Positions 20,049-29,509 of a stretch of DNA of 64,000 bases are shown one piece after another (within the stretch, counting starts at the first letter, position 1; every line of letters starts with the position of its first letter). The notes under the pieces are model-generated. The model had not been told where the DNA came from and did not search any database. It worked only from the letters and a program-made list of their open reading frames with translations. Origin of the DNA: Bacteroidota bacterium (GTDB taxonomy: Bacteria > Bacteroidota > Bacteroidia > Chitinophagales > Chitinophagaceae). The position numbers were made by a program, and so were the translations under genes. Location: positions 1-64,000 of the forward strand of contig CANFXV010000010.1 of assembly GCA_947451115.1 (NCBI GenBank), written 5' to 3'.

Positions 20049-20765
20049 ATGATTAAAAAGCGAATAATACCTATTTTATTTTTAATGCTACCTTGTTTTG
20101 CTTTTGCGCAAAACCTAAGCCTTTTGGATTATAGAGGGGAATGGGGTGGCCATATTGGTAGTACCAGCTATTTTGGTCAGCTAGGAAGCGGTGTAAATAA
20201 TTTCAGACCTAATTTTGGTATCTTTTATAGAAAAAATTTATTACCCAATTTAACCTTGAGTATGAATTACGAATACATTCCTTTGGGTGCCAATGATACT
20301 TTGTCTAATAATTATGAAACTTTTCAAAGAGGCTTTGAATTTTTTAGAACTTTTCATGAAATAAGTTTTGGGATAGAATATTTTTTTTATGAGAATCATC
20401 CTTATAGCTTTCACAAAGTAAATTTTAATCCTTATGTGGGTATTGGCATGGGCTATATCTTAAATGTACCTAAGGATGAAAATAATTTTAAAACCTATTT
20501 TTATCCGTATGTTCAAGTTATTGATCAGTTTATTCCCATTGCTACTATTCCTATTCATGTTGGCTTACAATACAATTACAATCAGAATCTTCGTTTTTTT
20601 GGGGAGATTGATTATAGGTTTACTAGTTCTGATGTCATTGATCATTTTGGTAATGAGGAAGTGGAGAAAACTTTACACGGAAATTTTACGCCGGCTAATA
20701 ATGGGAATGACCGTTTTGTAAGTTTTAAACTAGGGGTTTCTAAGTTGATTGTTTATAGGTATTAA
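20049..20765 (+). CDS. Outer-membrane beta-barrel protein, DUF6089-like
   Basis: A 238-residue exported protein: K-K-R, a hydrophobic run, then C-F-A-F-A-Q as a likely signal-peptidase I site near residue 21. The mature part alternates aromatic and polar residues in beta-strands (G-E-W-G-G-H-I-G-S-T-S-Y-F-G; N-P-Y-V-G-I-G-M-G-Y). This pattern and the opening resemble DUF6089, a Bacteroidota outer-membrane family of unknown role. It ends in aromatic Y-R-Y, close to a barrel insertion signal. A terminator hairpin lies 97 bp downstream. Function unknown. Confidence 0.7.
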   Translation: MIKKRIIPILFLMLPCFAFAQNLSLLDYRGEWGGHIGSTSYFGQLGSGVNNFRPNFGIFYRKNLLPNLTLSMNYEYIPLGANDTLSNNYETFQRGFEFFRTFHEISFGIEYFFYENHPYSFHKVNFNPYVGIGMGYILNVPKDENNFKTYFYPYVQVIDQFIPIATIPIHVGLQYNYNQNLRFFGEIDYRFTSSDVIDHFGNEEVEKTLHGNFTPANNGNDRFVSFKLGVSKLIVYRY

Positions 20766-20790
20766 GTATTTCGGATTGCCAGCGCTTTGC

Positions 20791-20844
20791 GCAGAACCCC
20801 ACGGATGGCCGACTTCACTTCGTTCGTCGGCATCCCGGGTGGTA
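20791..20844. repeat. GC-rich nested inverted repeat
   Basis: ACCCCACGGATGGCCGAC (from about 20796) pairs imperfectly with GTCGGCATCCCGGGTGGT (ending about 20843) around a loop containing TTCGTTCG. It is much richer in GC than its surroundings. It may be a terminator/attenuator or a dispersed intergenic repeat. Confidence 0.5.
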
Positions 20845-20861
20845 TGAAAATAAAATAAATT

Positions 20862-20892
20862 AAACTATGGGCTTTTTTGAAGCCCATAGTTT
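20862..20892 (+). terminator. Rho-independent terminator after the outer-membrane protein gene
   Basis: AAACTATGGGCTT (20862-20874) and AAGCCCATAGTTT (20880-20892) form a perfect 13-bp stem with a 5-nt loop. A short T-run continues on the plus strand. Confidence 0.75.
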
Positions 20893-20947
20893 TGTAGCAG
20901 CCAACGGCGAGATTGAAACAAGTTTCATCTCTTGTTACCTACTACAA

Positions 20948-20975
20948 AAAACGTCCCGAATTTTCGGGACGTTTT
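20948..20975 (-). terminator. Terminator of the gldJ...tRNA-Ser group
   Basis: AAAACGTCCCGAA (20948-20960) and TTCGGGACGTTTT (20963-20975) form a perfect 13-bp stem with a 2-nt loop, followed on the minus strand by a T-run. It lies 17 nt after the 3' end of tRNA-Ser on that strand. Confidence 0.8.
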
Positions 20976-20992
20976 AATTTATTTCTATTTTG

Positions 20993-21077
20993 CAGAGAGG
21001 AAGGGATTCGAACCCCCGATACGTTGCCGTATACACGCTTTCCAAGCGTGCTCCTTAAACCACTCGGACACCTCTCT
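20993..21077 (-). tRNA. tRNA-Ser(GGA)
   Basis: An 85-nt cloverleaf on the minus strand. The acceptor stem AGAGAGG/CCTCTCT has discriminator G at 20993. The anticodon stem CACGC/GCGTG holds the loop TTGGAAA, giving anticodon GGA. A long variable arm (TATAC-GGCAAC-GTAT region) marks a class II serine tRNA, and the T-loop is TTCGAAT. The 3' CCA is not encoded. It follows the DUF983 gene by 44 bp on the same strand and precedes a terminator. Confidence 0.95.
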
Positions 21078-21121
21078 ATTGGGGCAGCGAAGTTAAAATA
21101 AATACTTGATTTTGAGTGCGA

Positions 21122-21562
21122 TTAGAGCTCTTTTCTGTTATGATCCATGCGCTCATTGTATTCCAATGGCTCGTTTTTCCAGTTCTTATTGTAGGAAACA
21201 AACCAGCCCAACCAAATGGATCTGGATAAACGCATAATTAAGGGTTGAATAAACAACAAAAGCACAATGGCCGTGCCCATCCAATAAAAAATTCGATTGT
21301 CGTCCAAGCCAAAGGTCATACCTAACAATACTTTCCAAGCCACAAAAGTGGATACAAAATAAGCCACGGTTAAGGCATAACTCACATAGCCTGTACCATA
21401 ATAAAAGCCCAATTCAATTTCAGTGGGTTGTCCGCAAACTGGACAATTTTCATTCATTTTAGTTATCGTTGATAAATTGTAAGGATTGCTGGAAATGAAT
21501 AATTTACCTTCTCTGCACCTTGGACATCGGTTATTGAGTGTACTCCACAAATAATTTGGCAT
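21122..21562 (-). CDS. DUF983 family membrane protein
   Basis: A 146-residue protein with an N-terminal zinc-ribbon-like module: C-P-R-C-R-E-G-K-L-F (from residue 13) and C-P-V-C-G near 40. Two hydrophobic segments follow (about 58-80 and 92-112), then a basic tail. This is the DUF983 layout, widespread in Proteobacteria and Bacteroidota and of unknown function. The N-terminus was probably kept at the first methionine because the cysteine pair lies right behind it. It is the last protein gene of the leftward group after murF (23-bp gap). Confidence 0.85.
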   Translation of the reverse strand: MPNYLWSTLNNRCPRCREGKLFISSNPYNLSTITKMNENCPVCGQPTEIELGFYYGTGYVSYALTVAYFVSTFVAWKVLLGMTFGLDDNRIFYWMGTAIVLLLFIQPLIMRLSRSIWLGWFVSYNKNWKNEPLEYNERMDHNRKEL

Positions 21563-21585
21563 GGCGCAAAGATATCAAATAAATA

Positions 21586-22905
21586 TTATTCTGCTGCAAT
21601 TAGCTTTTCCATCTGAATGCCCCTAGATCCCTTGATTAAAAAATAATGGGCAGTATAATTTTGTTGGTCTAACCAAGCCTTAGCGGCTTGTGTAGTTTCA
21701 AAATAGTTAAATGGGTGCTGGCAATTTTCAAATTCTTTGCCTACCAAAACAACTTCTTTGAAAGCATAGGCTTTAATAATTTCAATTAAGACTTGATGTT
21801 CTTGCTGGCTGCTTGTACCTAATTCTCTCATGCCACCCAAGCATAAAATTTTTGATTTATTTTCAATAAGCGCAAAATTTTCTACTGCCACTTTCATACT
21901 GCTTGGATTGGCATTGTAAGCATCTAGTATCACTTGGTTATTTTTCCATGTAGTTAATTGTGATCGGCTATTGCTAGGTATATAATTTTCAATGGCAGCA
22001 ACAATTTTTTCAGCAGGCACATTAAATTCAAGTCCAATACTGATGGCGGCAAGTACATTGGGTAAATTATAGGCGCCTACCAATTGAGTTTGGATGGTTT
22101 TATTTTGTAAAAAATTATTGGTGCACTTTGTAATGTTTACTTGTAATAAGCCACCATCCTGCTTGACTTCTTTTCCTTGTAGTTGGCCAGTCGATTGTCC
22201 ATAGCTGATGATGTTTGTAATGCCCTTACTCATCGAAACTAAATAGTCTAAATCGCTATTGATAAAAGCGCTGCCTTGATTTTGTTTTAAATATTCAAAC
22301 AATTCTCCCTTGCCTTTTTTTACGCCTTCTTCTCCACCAAAGCCTTCTAGATGGGCCTTGCCACAATTGTTAATTAAACCATGGGTGGGTAAAGTATAAC
22401 TGCAATAAGATTCAATTTCTTTTAAATGATTCGCACCCATTTCGATGATGGCGTATTGCGCGTCTTTTTTTATACTTAATAAAGTAAGGGGTACGCCAAT
22501 ATGGTTATTTAAATTTCCTTGAGTAGTATAAATAGCATAATGACTGCTTAATACGGCGGCTACTAGTTCCTTGGTAGTAGTTTTTCCATTGCTACCAGTG
22601 ATGGCGATAAATGGAATGGTGAATTGTTCGCGATGGTATTTGGCCAATGCTTGCAAACTAGTCAACACATCATCCACTAAAATAATTCTTTCAAGAAATT
22701 CAGCATTGGCTTGAATGGGTTCATCTACAATACAATAAGCAGCACCTATTTCCAATGCCTTTAGGGCAAATTCATTGCCATTAAAATTGGGCCCTTTTAA
22801 GGCAAAATACAGATCACCTTTTTGTAATTTTCTGGTATCGGTTTGCACTTGTGGGTGCAATTTAAAAATTTCATATAAAGAAGAAATGGAATCAAGCTGC
22901 TTCAT
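21586..22905 (-). CDS. murF: UDP-N-acetylmuramoyl-tripeptide--D-alanyl-D-alanine ligase
   Basis: A 439-residue Mur ligase that adds D-Ala-D-Ala to the UDP-MurNAc tripeptide, the last cytoplasmic step before MraY. The ATP-binding P-loop is G-S-N-G-K-T-T-T-K-E near 110, followed by T-Q-G-N-L-N-N-H-I-G-V-P-L, a MurF hallmark. I-I-E-M-G-A-N-H and D-A-Y-N-A-N-P-S-S-M come next. In many bacteria murF lies within the dcw cluster. Here it is 17 kb away from mraZ, between ispF (12-bp gap) and DUF983, and so under separate control. Confidence 0.95.
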   Translation of the reverse strand: MKQLDSISSLYEIFKLHPQVQTDTRKLQKGDLYFALKGPNFNGNEFALKALEIGAAYCIVDEPIQANAEFLERIILVDDVLTSLQALAKYHREQFTIPFIAITGSNGKTTTKELVAAVLSSHYAIYTTQGNLNNHIGVPLTLLSIKKDAQYAIIEMGANHLKEIESYCSYTLPTHGLINNCGKAHLEGFGGEEGVKKGKGELFEYLKQNQGSAFINSDLDYLVSMSKGITNIISYGQSTGQLQGKEVKQDGGLLQVNITKCTNNFLQNKTIQTQLVGAYNLPNVLAAISIGLEFNVPAEKIVAAIENYIPSNSRSQLTTWKNNQVILDAYNANPSSMKVAVENFALIENKSKILCLGGMRELGTSSQQEHQVLIEIIKAYAFKEVVLVGKEFENCQHPFNYFETTQAAKAWLDQQNYTAHYFLIKGSRGIQMEKLIAAE

Positions 22906-22917
22906 AAGGTAGCAGTT

Positions 22918-23403
22918 TTAACTATTTGACGAGCTTAACAAACAAGTGGCCAAGGCGACTAAACCTTCTCCTCTTCCAGTGAAACCCATGGTTTCGGTAG
23001 TGGTTGCTTTGATAGAAATATCTTTATTTCCTATGTGTAAAATACCTGCAATACATTCTTGCATGGCCAGCACATAAGGTTTTATTTTTGGTGCTTCTAA
23101 ACACAAAGTAGCATCAATATTTAAAATTTGATAGCCTTGGGCAGTAATGAGTTCGTATGTTTTTTGCAGTAAAATTTTACTGTCAATATTTTTGTAAGCC
23201 GCATCTGTGTCTGGGAAATGAGTACCGATATCTCCTAAACTTAAAGCGCCCAATAAGGCATCACAAATGGCATGTAATAAAACATCTGCATCGCTGTGTC
23301 CCAAAGCACCCTTGGTATGAGGAATTTTAATTCCTCCAATCCATAGATCTCGGCCTTCTACTAATTGATGAAAATCGATACCTGAGCCAATGCGTAGTTT
23401 CAT
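22918..23403 (-). CDS. ispF: 2-C-methyl-D-erythritol 2,4-cyclodiphosphate synthase
   Basis: A 161-residue enzyme of the non-mevalonate (MEP) isoprenoid pathway. It cyclises CDP-methylerythritol phosphate. The zinc-binding G-S-G-I-D-F-H-Q-L starts at residue 6; then G-H-S-D-A-D-V-L-L-H-A and T-T-T-E-x-M-G-F-T-G-R-G-E-G near the end, all family signatures. Length is typical of the homotrimer subunit. It starts 8 bp after gldJ on the same strand and is followed by murF. Isoprenoids feed undecaprenyl phosphate for wall synthesis, which may explain the pairing. Confidence 0.96.
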   Translation of the reverse strand: MKLRIGSGIDFHQLVEGRDLWIGGIKIPHTKGALGHSDADVLLHAICDALLGALSLGDIGTHFPDTDAAYKNIDSKILLQKTYELITAQGYQILNIDATLCLEAPKIKPYVLAMQECIAGILHIGNKDISIKATTTETMGFTGRGEGLVALATCLLSSSNS

Positions 23404-23411
23404 TCTACTTA

Positions 23412-24776
23412 TTATTTAAATAAGTTAAAGGGATTCCACCAATGCTTTTTTTCTTCTGATGCAGCAGGCGTGTCAATACCAAAGGCAGATACAGCACATC
23501 TAAATCCAATGGTGTTGGAAGATTTGTCCTGGTCTAAAAATCTTCTGGTACCTGGGTTTAACCAATAGGGGCGATCTTTCCAACTTCCTCCTTTGTAAAC
23601 TCTAGATTTATTAGAAATTAAAGTATTGGTACCAGACTCATAACTTGCTGTGTTGTTGTCATCTCCATCTAATGTGTTGTTGCGTCTGTAGGGATTAAAA
23701 TCGTCCATGTCTACAGAGTTCATGGGTCGATACAAATCGGCCACCCACTCATTCACATTGCCACTAATATTGTATAGCCCAATTTGATTTTGTAAAAAAC
23801 TATTTACTTTAGAAGGGAAACCTGCGCCATCATTGGAATAACCCACCATACCCATATAATCACCACTTCCATTTTTAAAATTGGCTAAGAACATTCCCTT
23901 GCTTCCTTTCTTTTTTCCAGTAGTTGCATTTCTTAAACCATCGTTGCCATTGGAGCTCCAAGGATATGGACTATCAGAGGTCACCACACTCGCATTGGGG
24001 TGTTTTGAATTGCTTCCTGATTTAGGCAGATTAAAATTAGAGATGTAATTTTTTCCACTAGATACTTTTGCTGCATATTCCCATTCTGCTTCGGTAGGCA
24101 ATCTGAAATCAGGAATCATTACATAATCGTCAATATTTTTTGATCTACTAAATCCTGTTGCAGTACCAGTGGAGGTAACTCCTTTTCCATTGGAAGAATC
24201 TACTAAATCATTGATGATACCCATTTTTCCAACATAGGGTTTTTTGGGATCGATCAAATTGTATTTTAATAAAGTTTGTTCGTTAGAGCGGTCTGTTTTC
24301 CATCTGCAATAATCATTGGCTTGTTCCCAAGTAACACCCACCACAGGATAATCATTGAATACAGAAGATCTAAAATAACCTTCCACCATGGGGTCGTTGT
24401 AGGACAAATCTGTTTTCCAAACCGTAGTATCTGGTAAAGCAGCGCGAACTATTGAATCTCTTCCAATTGGAATGAATATTTTTTCTAACCAATGTATATA
24501 GCTGCGGTATTTCTTATTGCTTACTTCAAATTGATCAATTCTAAAAGAACTCACGGTCACTCTTCTTAAGCTATTGTTCCAATCGCCCATGATGTTTTCT
24601 TGGTTCATACCCATGGCAAAAGTACCCCCACGAATCAGTACCGTTTCGGCATAAGGATCAGTGGTTTTAGCCTCCACTCTAATAAAATTGTTTGCTTTCT
24701 GATCGGCGTTAGACAATAAAGCAGGCCCTAATAACAATAGAGCAAAAAACAGTAAAATACTATTTATAAAATGCAT
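23412..24776 (-). CDS. gldJ: Gliding motility / T9SS protein GldJ (sulfatase-modifying-factor fold)
   Basis: A 454-residue exported protein with a formylglycine-generating-enzyme-like domain: V-L-I-R-G-G-T-F-A-M-G-M near 46, V-T-W-E-Q-A-N-D-Y-C-R-W, R-L-P-T-E-A-E-W-E-Y-A-A, N-E-W-V-A-D-L-Y and K-G-G-S-W-K-D-R at the end. GldJ and GldK share this fold. Position, divergent from porU-porV, matches the gldJ-porU-porV neighbourhood known in Flavobacterium johnsoniae, hence GldJ. GldJ stabilises other T9SS proteins there. Oddly, the N-terminus has a hydrophobic run but no lipobox cysteine, whereas the known GldJ is a lipoprotein. The start is limited by the short gap to porU. Confidence 0.82.
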   Translation of the reverse strand: MHFINSILLFFALLLLGPALLSNADQKANNFIRVEAKTTDPYAETVLIRGGTFAMGMNQENIMGDWNNSLRRVTVSSFRIDQFEVSNKKYRSYIHWLEKIFIPIGRDSIVRAALPDTTVWKTDLSYNDPMVEGYFRSSVFNDYPVVGVTWEQANDYCRWKTDRSNEQTLLKYNLIDPKKPYVGKMGIINDLVDSSNGKGVTSTGTATGFSRSKNIDDYVMIPDFRLPTEAEWEYAAKVSSGKNYISNFNLPKSGSNSKHPNASVVTSDSPYPWSSNGNDGLRNATTGKKKGSKGMFLANFKNGSGDYMGMVGYSNDGAGFPSKVNSFLQNQIGLYNISGNVNEWVADLYRPMNSVDMDDFNPYRRNNTLDGDDNNTASYESGTNTLISNKSRVYKGGSWKDRPYWLNPGTRRFLDQDKSSNTIGFRCAVSAFGIDTPAASEEKKHWWNPFNLFK

Positions 24777-24890
24777 AGTAATTATTTATACAAAAATGGG
24801 GTTAAGTGATAGTGCGAATATAGCTTGTTTTTTAATCATTTATTCACTTGTAATTATATTCTTATGTTAGTAAAACCCTAATTTTAGTGT

Positions 24891-27800
24891 ATGGTTAGGC
24901 TCTTGCTCCTTTATTTTTTTAGTATGGTGTTTTTTCCCTCCAATTTAAACGGGCAAAACTCCCCGTTTTCAAATGGGAAATGGGTCAAAATTGCAGTCAC
25001 CAAACAGGGTATGTTTCAGCTCACTGGTACACAGCTGAAAGCCATGGGATTTAGTTTGCCTTTTCCCTCTAGCCAAGCGCAATTGTTTAATTATAATTTG
25101 TCTAATTTAAACGATAAAGTGTCTGCCAATCCTTTGACAGGGGTGGTCGAAAATTCTATTCAAGTAAATGATGGGGGGGACAATCAATTTGATGAAAAAG
25201 ATTTTTTATTGTTTTATAGCGAGGGCCCCATTCAATGGAAGTATGAGGAAACAACAGCATTGCCGGTGCATTATAAAAATGCAAGCGCCGATTCTATTTT
25301 TTATTTTATTACCACCCAAGGTAGCAATGGGAAGAGAATTTTACCAGTAGCTAAAATAAATACTGCGCAACAAAGTACAGATGTTTTTGACGACCGGTGG
25401 TTGATAGAAAAAGACAGTGTTTCGCTTTTAAACAGTGGAAAATTATTATTGGGAACACCCATGGGGCAGGGAACAGGAAAACAAGCTCAATTAAATTATA
25501 CTTTTTCTATGGAGGGTGTAGTATTGAGTAGCCCTTTAAAAATAATAAGCCAATTTGCAGCCACCGCTTATCAAAGCAAGGCCAATTTTAATTTATTCAT
25601 CAATACGAATTTGGCTAGAACTAGTTCGATAGATCCTGTATCTGGATTTTTGTACCAAGAGTCGGCCAATCTATTTAAAGATTATTTTTCTTATACATTG
25701 AATGCCAATACGAGTTTGACAAGTCCTGTAAATTTGGCGATTGCATTTTCAAGTGACAATACCACCTCAACGGGTTGGATAGATTTTATTGAAATCAATG
25801 CCAGAAGAAAGATTGGATTTTGGGGCACGAATGCATTTGGGTTTAGAAATTTTAGTATTGCAATCAATGGACGCCCCACCCAATATCAATTGCAGCATAT
25901 CGATACGACCACCATGGTATGGGATGTAACGCATCCAGAAACGCCTTTGTTAATGCCCCTTAATTTTCAAAGTTCAAATACAGGAAATTTTATTCAAACG
26001 GCAGATACCCTTCGCGAATTTTTTGCCCTCCAACAAGCCAGTTTTGAAACCCCTGTTTTTGTTGCCAATCTGCAGAATCAAAATTTGGTAGGGACTACAG
26101 TGCCGGATTATATTTTCATTACTGCGGGTAATTTTTTAAATGCAGCAAAAAAATTAAGCAGTTTTCATGCAACCGCGCATGGCTTAAAAGGGCAGGTGTA
26201 CCAGGTGAATGAAATTTTTAATGAATTTTCTGGAGGACAGCCAAGTGCCACAGGCATTAGAAATTTTATTCAATATTTATTTAATCAAGCTACTTTAAAA
26301 AATCAAGCAGCGCCCAAATATTTATTATTGATGGGCATGGCAAACTATAGTTACAAAAACTACAATAGCGCCAATCAAATTCCGGTCTTTGAAAGTGCTG
26401 CCTCCACTGGTATTTTAACCTCCTATCCAGCCGATGATTATTATACTATTTTAAATGAAGGCGATGACATCAATGTACCCAATGCAATTCGAAAAATTGC
26501 TTTGGCCATTGGCAGGCTTCCTTTAAGAACAGTGGCAGAAGCAGATACAGCAGTGGAAAAAATCATCAATTACCAGAAAATAAACAATGGGGGCGCTTGG
26601 AAAAATCAGTTGACTTGGGTGGCAGATGATGGCGATTACAATTTGCATTTACAAGACGCAGAAGATATTTCAACTAATTTACAGAAGAAGGTGTCTACAT
26701 GGAATCAGAAAAAAATATATTTAGATTTATATCCTGTGACTAAAAACATTGCAGGCAATACTTATCCATTGGTCAATGCCAGCATCAATCAAGCCGTCAA
26801 TAATGGAACCTTAATTTTAAATTATACTGGCCACGGAAATTATTTAAGGTTGACAGAGGAGGCGGTGATTGCGCAACCTGATATGCAACAATGGAACAAT
26901 GCTGGTAAACTTCCTTTGATGATTACCGCCTCCTGCGATTTCGCTCCCTATGATCAACCCCAATTAAGTCCGATTGGTTTTGATGCACTCTTAAAAAATT
27001 CAAAAGGGGTGGTGGCCTTAGTGGCAGCCAGTAGATTGGTAGATGCCTACAGCAACAAACAAATCAATGATCAATTCATACAAAAATTATTGGTGCCAGA
27101 CAGTGCGGGTCGTTTTCTAAGCATTGGCTCGGCACTGCAAAAGGCAAAGATGGCGGCCTGGGCGCAGGGCGAAGACCATGTGAATACTTTTAAGTTTACT
27201 TTATTGGGCGACCCTGCCATGTATTTGGCCAAGCCCAATGATCAAGTGGTGCTTAGCGCCATTAATGGAAAAGCGTTTATGGGTAAGGATAGTTTGCAAG
27301 CAGGAGGTAAATATACCATGAGTGGATGGGTGCAATCCAATGGGCAAACAAAAAATAATTTTAATGGCTTGGTGGAAATGACCCTTTATGATGCGGTCAA
27401 TCTTAAAAAAACATTGGGTAATATTCCAGCGAGCATGCCGGTGAATGTAAGCGTACAAGAAAATATTTTATTCAAGGGTACCGCCACTGTGAATGCTGGA
27501 AAATTCAATATTGATTTTATATTGCCTAAAGAAGTCACCATCAATCAAGGGGCATTAAAATTACAATTGAACGCTTACAATGACAGTTCAGATGCCATGG
27601 GTATTTATACGCAATTATTTTCCAAGTCAGCAATGACTCAAAATTTTTCAGACAGTTTAGGACCATCCATGCAATTGTATTTAAATGACACTAATTTTAT
27701 CAATGGTGGATGGGCGCCCGCCAATTCAACCTTGCTGGTACATTTAAAAGATGAAGCAGGTATTCAAACTTCTGGCAATTCTTTAGGACATGACCTTAGT

Positions 27801-28304
27801 TTACTTATTGATGGAGATGCCAAAAATGAAATCCTATTGAACAATTATTATACAGCAGCCATCAATACTTATCAATCGGGTAGTGTTCAATTTGCCTTGC
27901 CCAATTTGTCTGTGGGTGCGCATCAAGTAGTGGTCAAGGCTTGGGACTTATTGGGAAATTCAAACAAAGACACGCTCAATTTTATTGTGCCAGACACCTC
28001 CAATTTGTTGTTGAATAAAGTGAATAATTTCCCCAATCCATTTACACAATTTACTTATTTTAGTTTCGAGCAAAATCAATTAGGCAATTCTTTAGAGGTT
28101 AATCTAAGCTTATATGACAACAATGGGCAACTGCTATTTACCAGGCCTTTAAGTGCTGAGTATAAAGCCAATAGAGTTATTTCTTATTGGGATGGAGCCA
28201 ATGCAGGTGGTGGTTTTTTAAATCCAGGTATTTACTTTTATAAAATTACTTTGTCTAATGGCCAACAGACCAAGGTCTTGACCAATAAATTAGTTAAATT
28301 TTAA
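24891..28304 (+). CDS. porU: Type IX secretion system sortase PorU
   Basis: A 1137-residue C25 (gingipain-family) cysteine protease that removes the C-terminal signal of T9SS cargo at the cell surface and attaches the cargo to its anchor. It has a signal peptide ending near N-L-N-G-Q (22). The C25 domain has catalytic His648 in Y-T-G-H-G-N and Cys682 in T-A-S-C-D-F. The end carries a CTD-like beta-sandwich (N-N-F-P-N-P-F; G-I-Y-F-Y-K-I). porV follows after 12 bp and gldJ is divergent 114 bp away. The probable client in this window is the S8 protease at 0.9-4.7 kb. Confidence 0.93.
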   Translation: MVRLLLLYFFSMVFFPSNLNGQNSPFSNGKWVKIAVTKQGMFQLTGTQLKAMGFSLPFPSSQAQLFNYNLSNLNDKVSANPLTGVVENSIQVNDGGDNQFDEKDFLLFYSEGPIQWKYEETTALPVHYKNASADSIFYFITTQGSNGKRILPVAKINTAQQSTDVFDDRWLIEKDSVSLLNSGKLLLGTPMGQGTGKQAQLNYTFSMEGVVLSSPLKIISQFAATAYQSKANFNLFINTNLARTSSIDPVSGFLYQESANLFKDYFSYTLNANTSLTSPVNLAIAFSSDNTTSTGWIDFIEINARRKIGFWGTNAFGFRNFSIAINGRPTQYQLQHIDTTTMVWDVTHPETPLLMPLNFQSSNTGNFIQTADTLREFFALQQASFETPVFVANLQNQNLVGTTVPDYIFITAGNFLNAAKKLSSFHATAHGLKGQVYQVNEIFNEFSGGQPSATGIRNFIQYLFNQATLKNQAAPKYLLLMGMANYSYKNYNSANQIPVFESAASTGILTSYPADDYYTILNEGDDINVPNAIRKIALAIGRLPLRTVAEADTAVEKIINYQKINNGGAWKNQLTWVADDGDYNLHLQDAEDISTNLQKKVSTWNQKKIYLDLYPVTKNIAGNTYPLVNASINQAVNNGTLILNYTGHGNYLRLTEEAVIAQPDMQQWNNAGKLPLMITASCDFAPYDQPQLSPIGFDALLKNSKGVVALVAASRLVDAYSNKQINDQFIQKLLVPDSAGRFLSIGSALQKAKMAAWAQGEDHVNTFKFTLLGDPAMYLAKPNDQVVLSAINGKAFMGKDSLQAGGKYTMSGWVQSNGQTKNNFNGLVEMTLYDAVNLKKTLGNIPASMPVNVSVQENILFKGTATVNAGKFNIDFILPKEVTINQGALKLQLNAYNDSSDAMGIYTQLFSKSAMTQNFSDSLGPSMQLYLNDTNFINGGWAPANSTLLVHLKDEAGIQTSGNSLGHDLSLLIDGDAKNEILLNNYYTAAINTYQSGSVQFALPNLSVGAHQVVVKAWDLLGNSNKDTLNFIVPDTSNLLLNKVNNFPNPFTQFTYFSFEQNQLGNSLEVNLSLYDNNGQLLFTRPLSAEYKANRVISYWDGANAGGGFLNPGIYFYKITLSNGQQTKVLTNKLVKF

Positions 28305-28316
28305 CCAGTCCTTTAA

Positions 28317-29483
28317 ATGAAATTAGTACCTTTAATTTTCTCAAGTTCAAATAATCGTATGATGCAGTCCAAGTTTAAAATAGGTGTTTTTTTATTGATG
28401 GCTTTATTTTTATCTCCATCTACTTGGGCGCAAATTAATATTCAAAGTACGGCGGTTCCTTTCATGCTTATTTCTCCAGATGCACGTTCGGGTGGAATGG
28501 GCAATTTATCATTGGCCATGTCTCCGGAGTCCAATGATCTTTTTGGGAACACGGCAAAGCTGCCTTATATGGAAGAAAAGCAAGGCTTCTTAATTAACTA
28601 TACCCCTTGGCTGAAAGATTTGGGATTGACAGATGTGTATTTGGCTAGTGCAGGTTATTATAAAAAATTAAACAACATCAGTGCCATTAATAGTTCCTTA
28701 CGTTTTTTTAGTTTGGGTAATATTGATTTTACAGATGAATCGGGCAATACTTCGCTCCCTTCACAAAGGCCTTCGGAGTATAGTTATGATTTTGGCTATA
28801 GTATTTTACTCACAGATAAGCTTAGCATGGGGGTTACTTTAAGGTACATTCACTCTAAATTAGTCACAGGCTCATTCATTAACAACCCTGTCAATTACAG
28901 AGCAGGCAATACTTTGTCAGGAGACATTAGTTTGTTTTACAAACAACATGAAAACCTACAAGGATTTCATGCGGGTTTATTACTTTCTAATTTAGGCGGT
29001 AAGATTAGTTATACTGATAATTCAAAAAAATATTTTATTCCAGCGAATATGGGCTTGGGTATTGGCTATTTAAATAAATTAGATGCAGAAAATTCTATAG
29101 AATTTGGGGTAGATGTGAATCGTTTGATGGTACCCGTTAGTCCTAATAATTCTGATGCAGAATCGGTGAATCATTATTTTTCTCAGTCTGTGGTTTCGAG
29201 TTGGTTCAATTCTTTTAATGGGAAAGACGGCATGCCCATTGGTGAATCCATCAAGGCATCAACCGGTTTGGAATACAACTACATCAACCGTTTTTATTTA
29301 AGAGCAGGCTACTACCTAGACAACAATAAGAACCTAGGCAACATGCAATATTTTACCATTGGTGCTAGTTTCCAATACCAGCAGTCTAAGTTCAATATTT
29401 CTTATTTGGTTCCTTCTGGTGGTGGTATCACCAAAAATCCACTTTCCAATACCATTCGTTTTGGTAGTATATTTTACTTCTAG
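28317..29483 (+). CDS. porV: Type IX secretion system outer-membrane channel protein PorV
   Basis: A 388-residue outer-membrane barrel protein that binds T9SS cargo at the SprA translocon and delivers it to PorU. The mature start is the PorV hallmark: [17 protein letters not shown], followed by N-T-A-K-L-P-Y. Most of the rest is beta-strand, ending [10 protein letters not shown] with a terminal aromatic. The signal peptide fits better if translation starts at the ATG pair at 28359/28362 ([11 protein letters not shown]), since the 14 residues before them are not signal-like. I give the longest frame. Confidence 0.92.
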   Translation: MKLVPLIFSSSNNRMMQSKFKIGVFLLMALFLSPSTWAQINIQSTAVPFMLISPDARSGGMGNLSLAMSPESNDLFGNTAKLPYMEEKQGFLINYTPWLKDLGLTDVYLASAGYYKKLNNISAINSSLRFFSLGNIDFTDESGNTSLPSQRPSEYSYDFGYSILLTDKLSMGVTLRYIHSKLVTGSFINNPVNYRAGNTLSGDISLFYKQHENLQGFHAGLLLSNLGGKISYTDNSKKYFIPANMGLGIGYLNKLDAENSIEFGVDVNRLMVPVSPNNSDAESVNHYFSQSVVSSWFNSFNGKDGMPIGESIKASTGLEYNYINRFYLRAGYYLDNNKNLGNMQYFTIGASFQYQQSKFNISYLVPSGGGITKNPLSNTIRFGSIFYF

Positions 29484-29495
29484 TTCTAATTTACC

Positions 29496-29503
29496 TATTT
29501 TTG
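29496..29503 (+). promoter_or_regulatory. -7 promoter element (TATTTTTG) of dut
   Basis: TATTTTTG matches TAnnTTTG and ends 6 nt before the dut ATG at 29510, indicating a leaderless or nearly leaderless transcript that starts after the porV stop. Confidence 0.55.
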
Positions 29504-29509
29504 TGGACC

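Noticed and set aside
20913-21101. A 62-codon reading frame containing E-E-G-I-R-T-P-D-T
   Set aside because: It is antisense read-through of tRNA-Ser(GGA); this peptide is a familiar false ORF made by tRNA sequence.
23412-24776. gldJ gene as an active formylglycine-generating enzyme
   Set aside because: Fold matches, but I see no catalytic cysteine pair, and the neighbourhood is that of T9SS gldJ.
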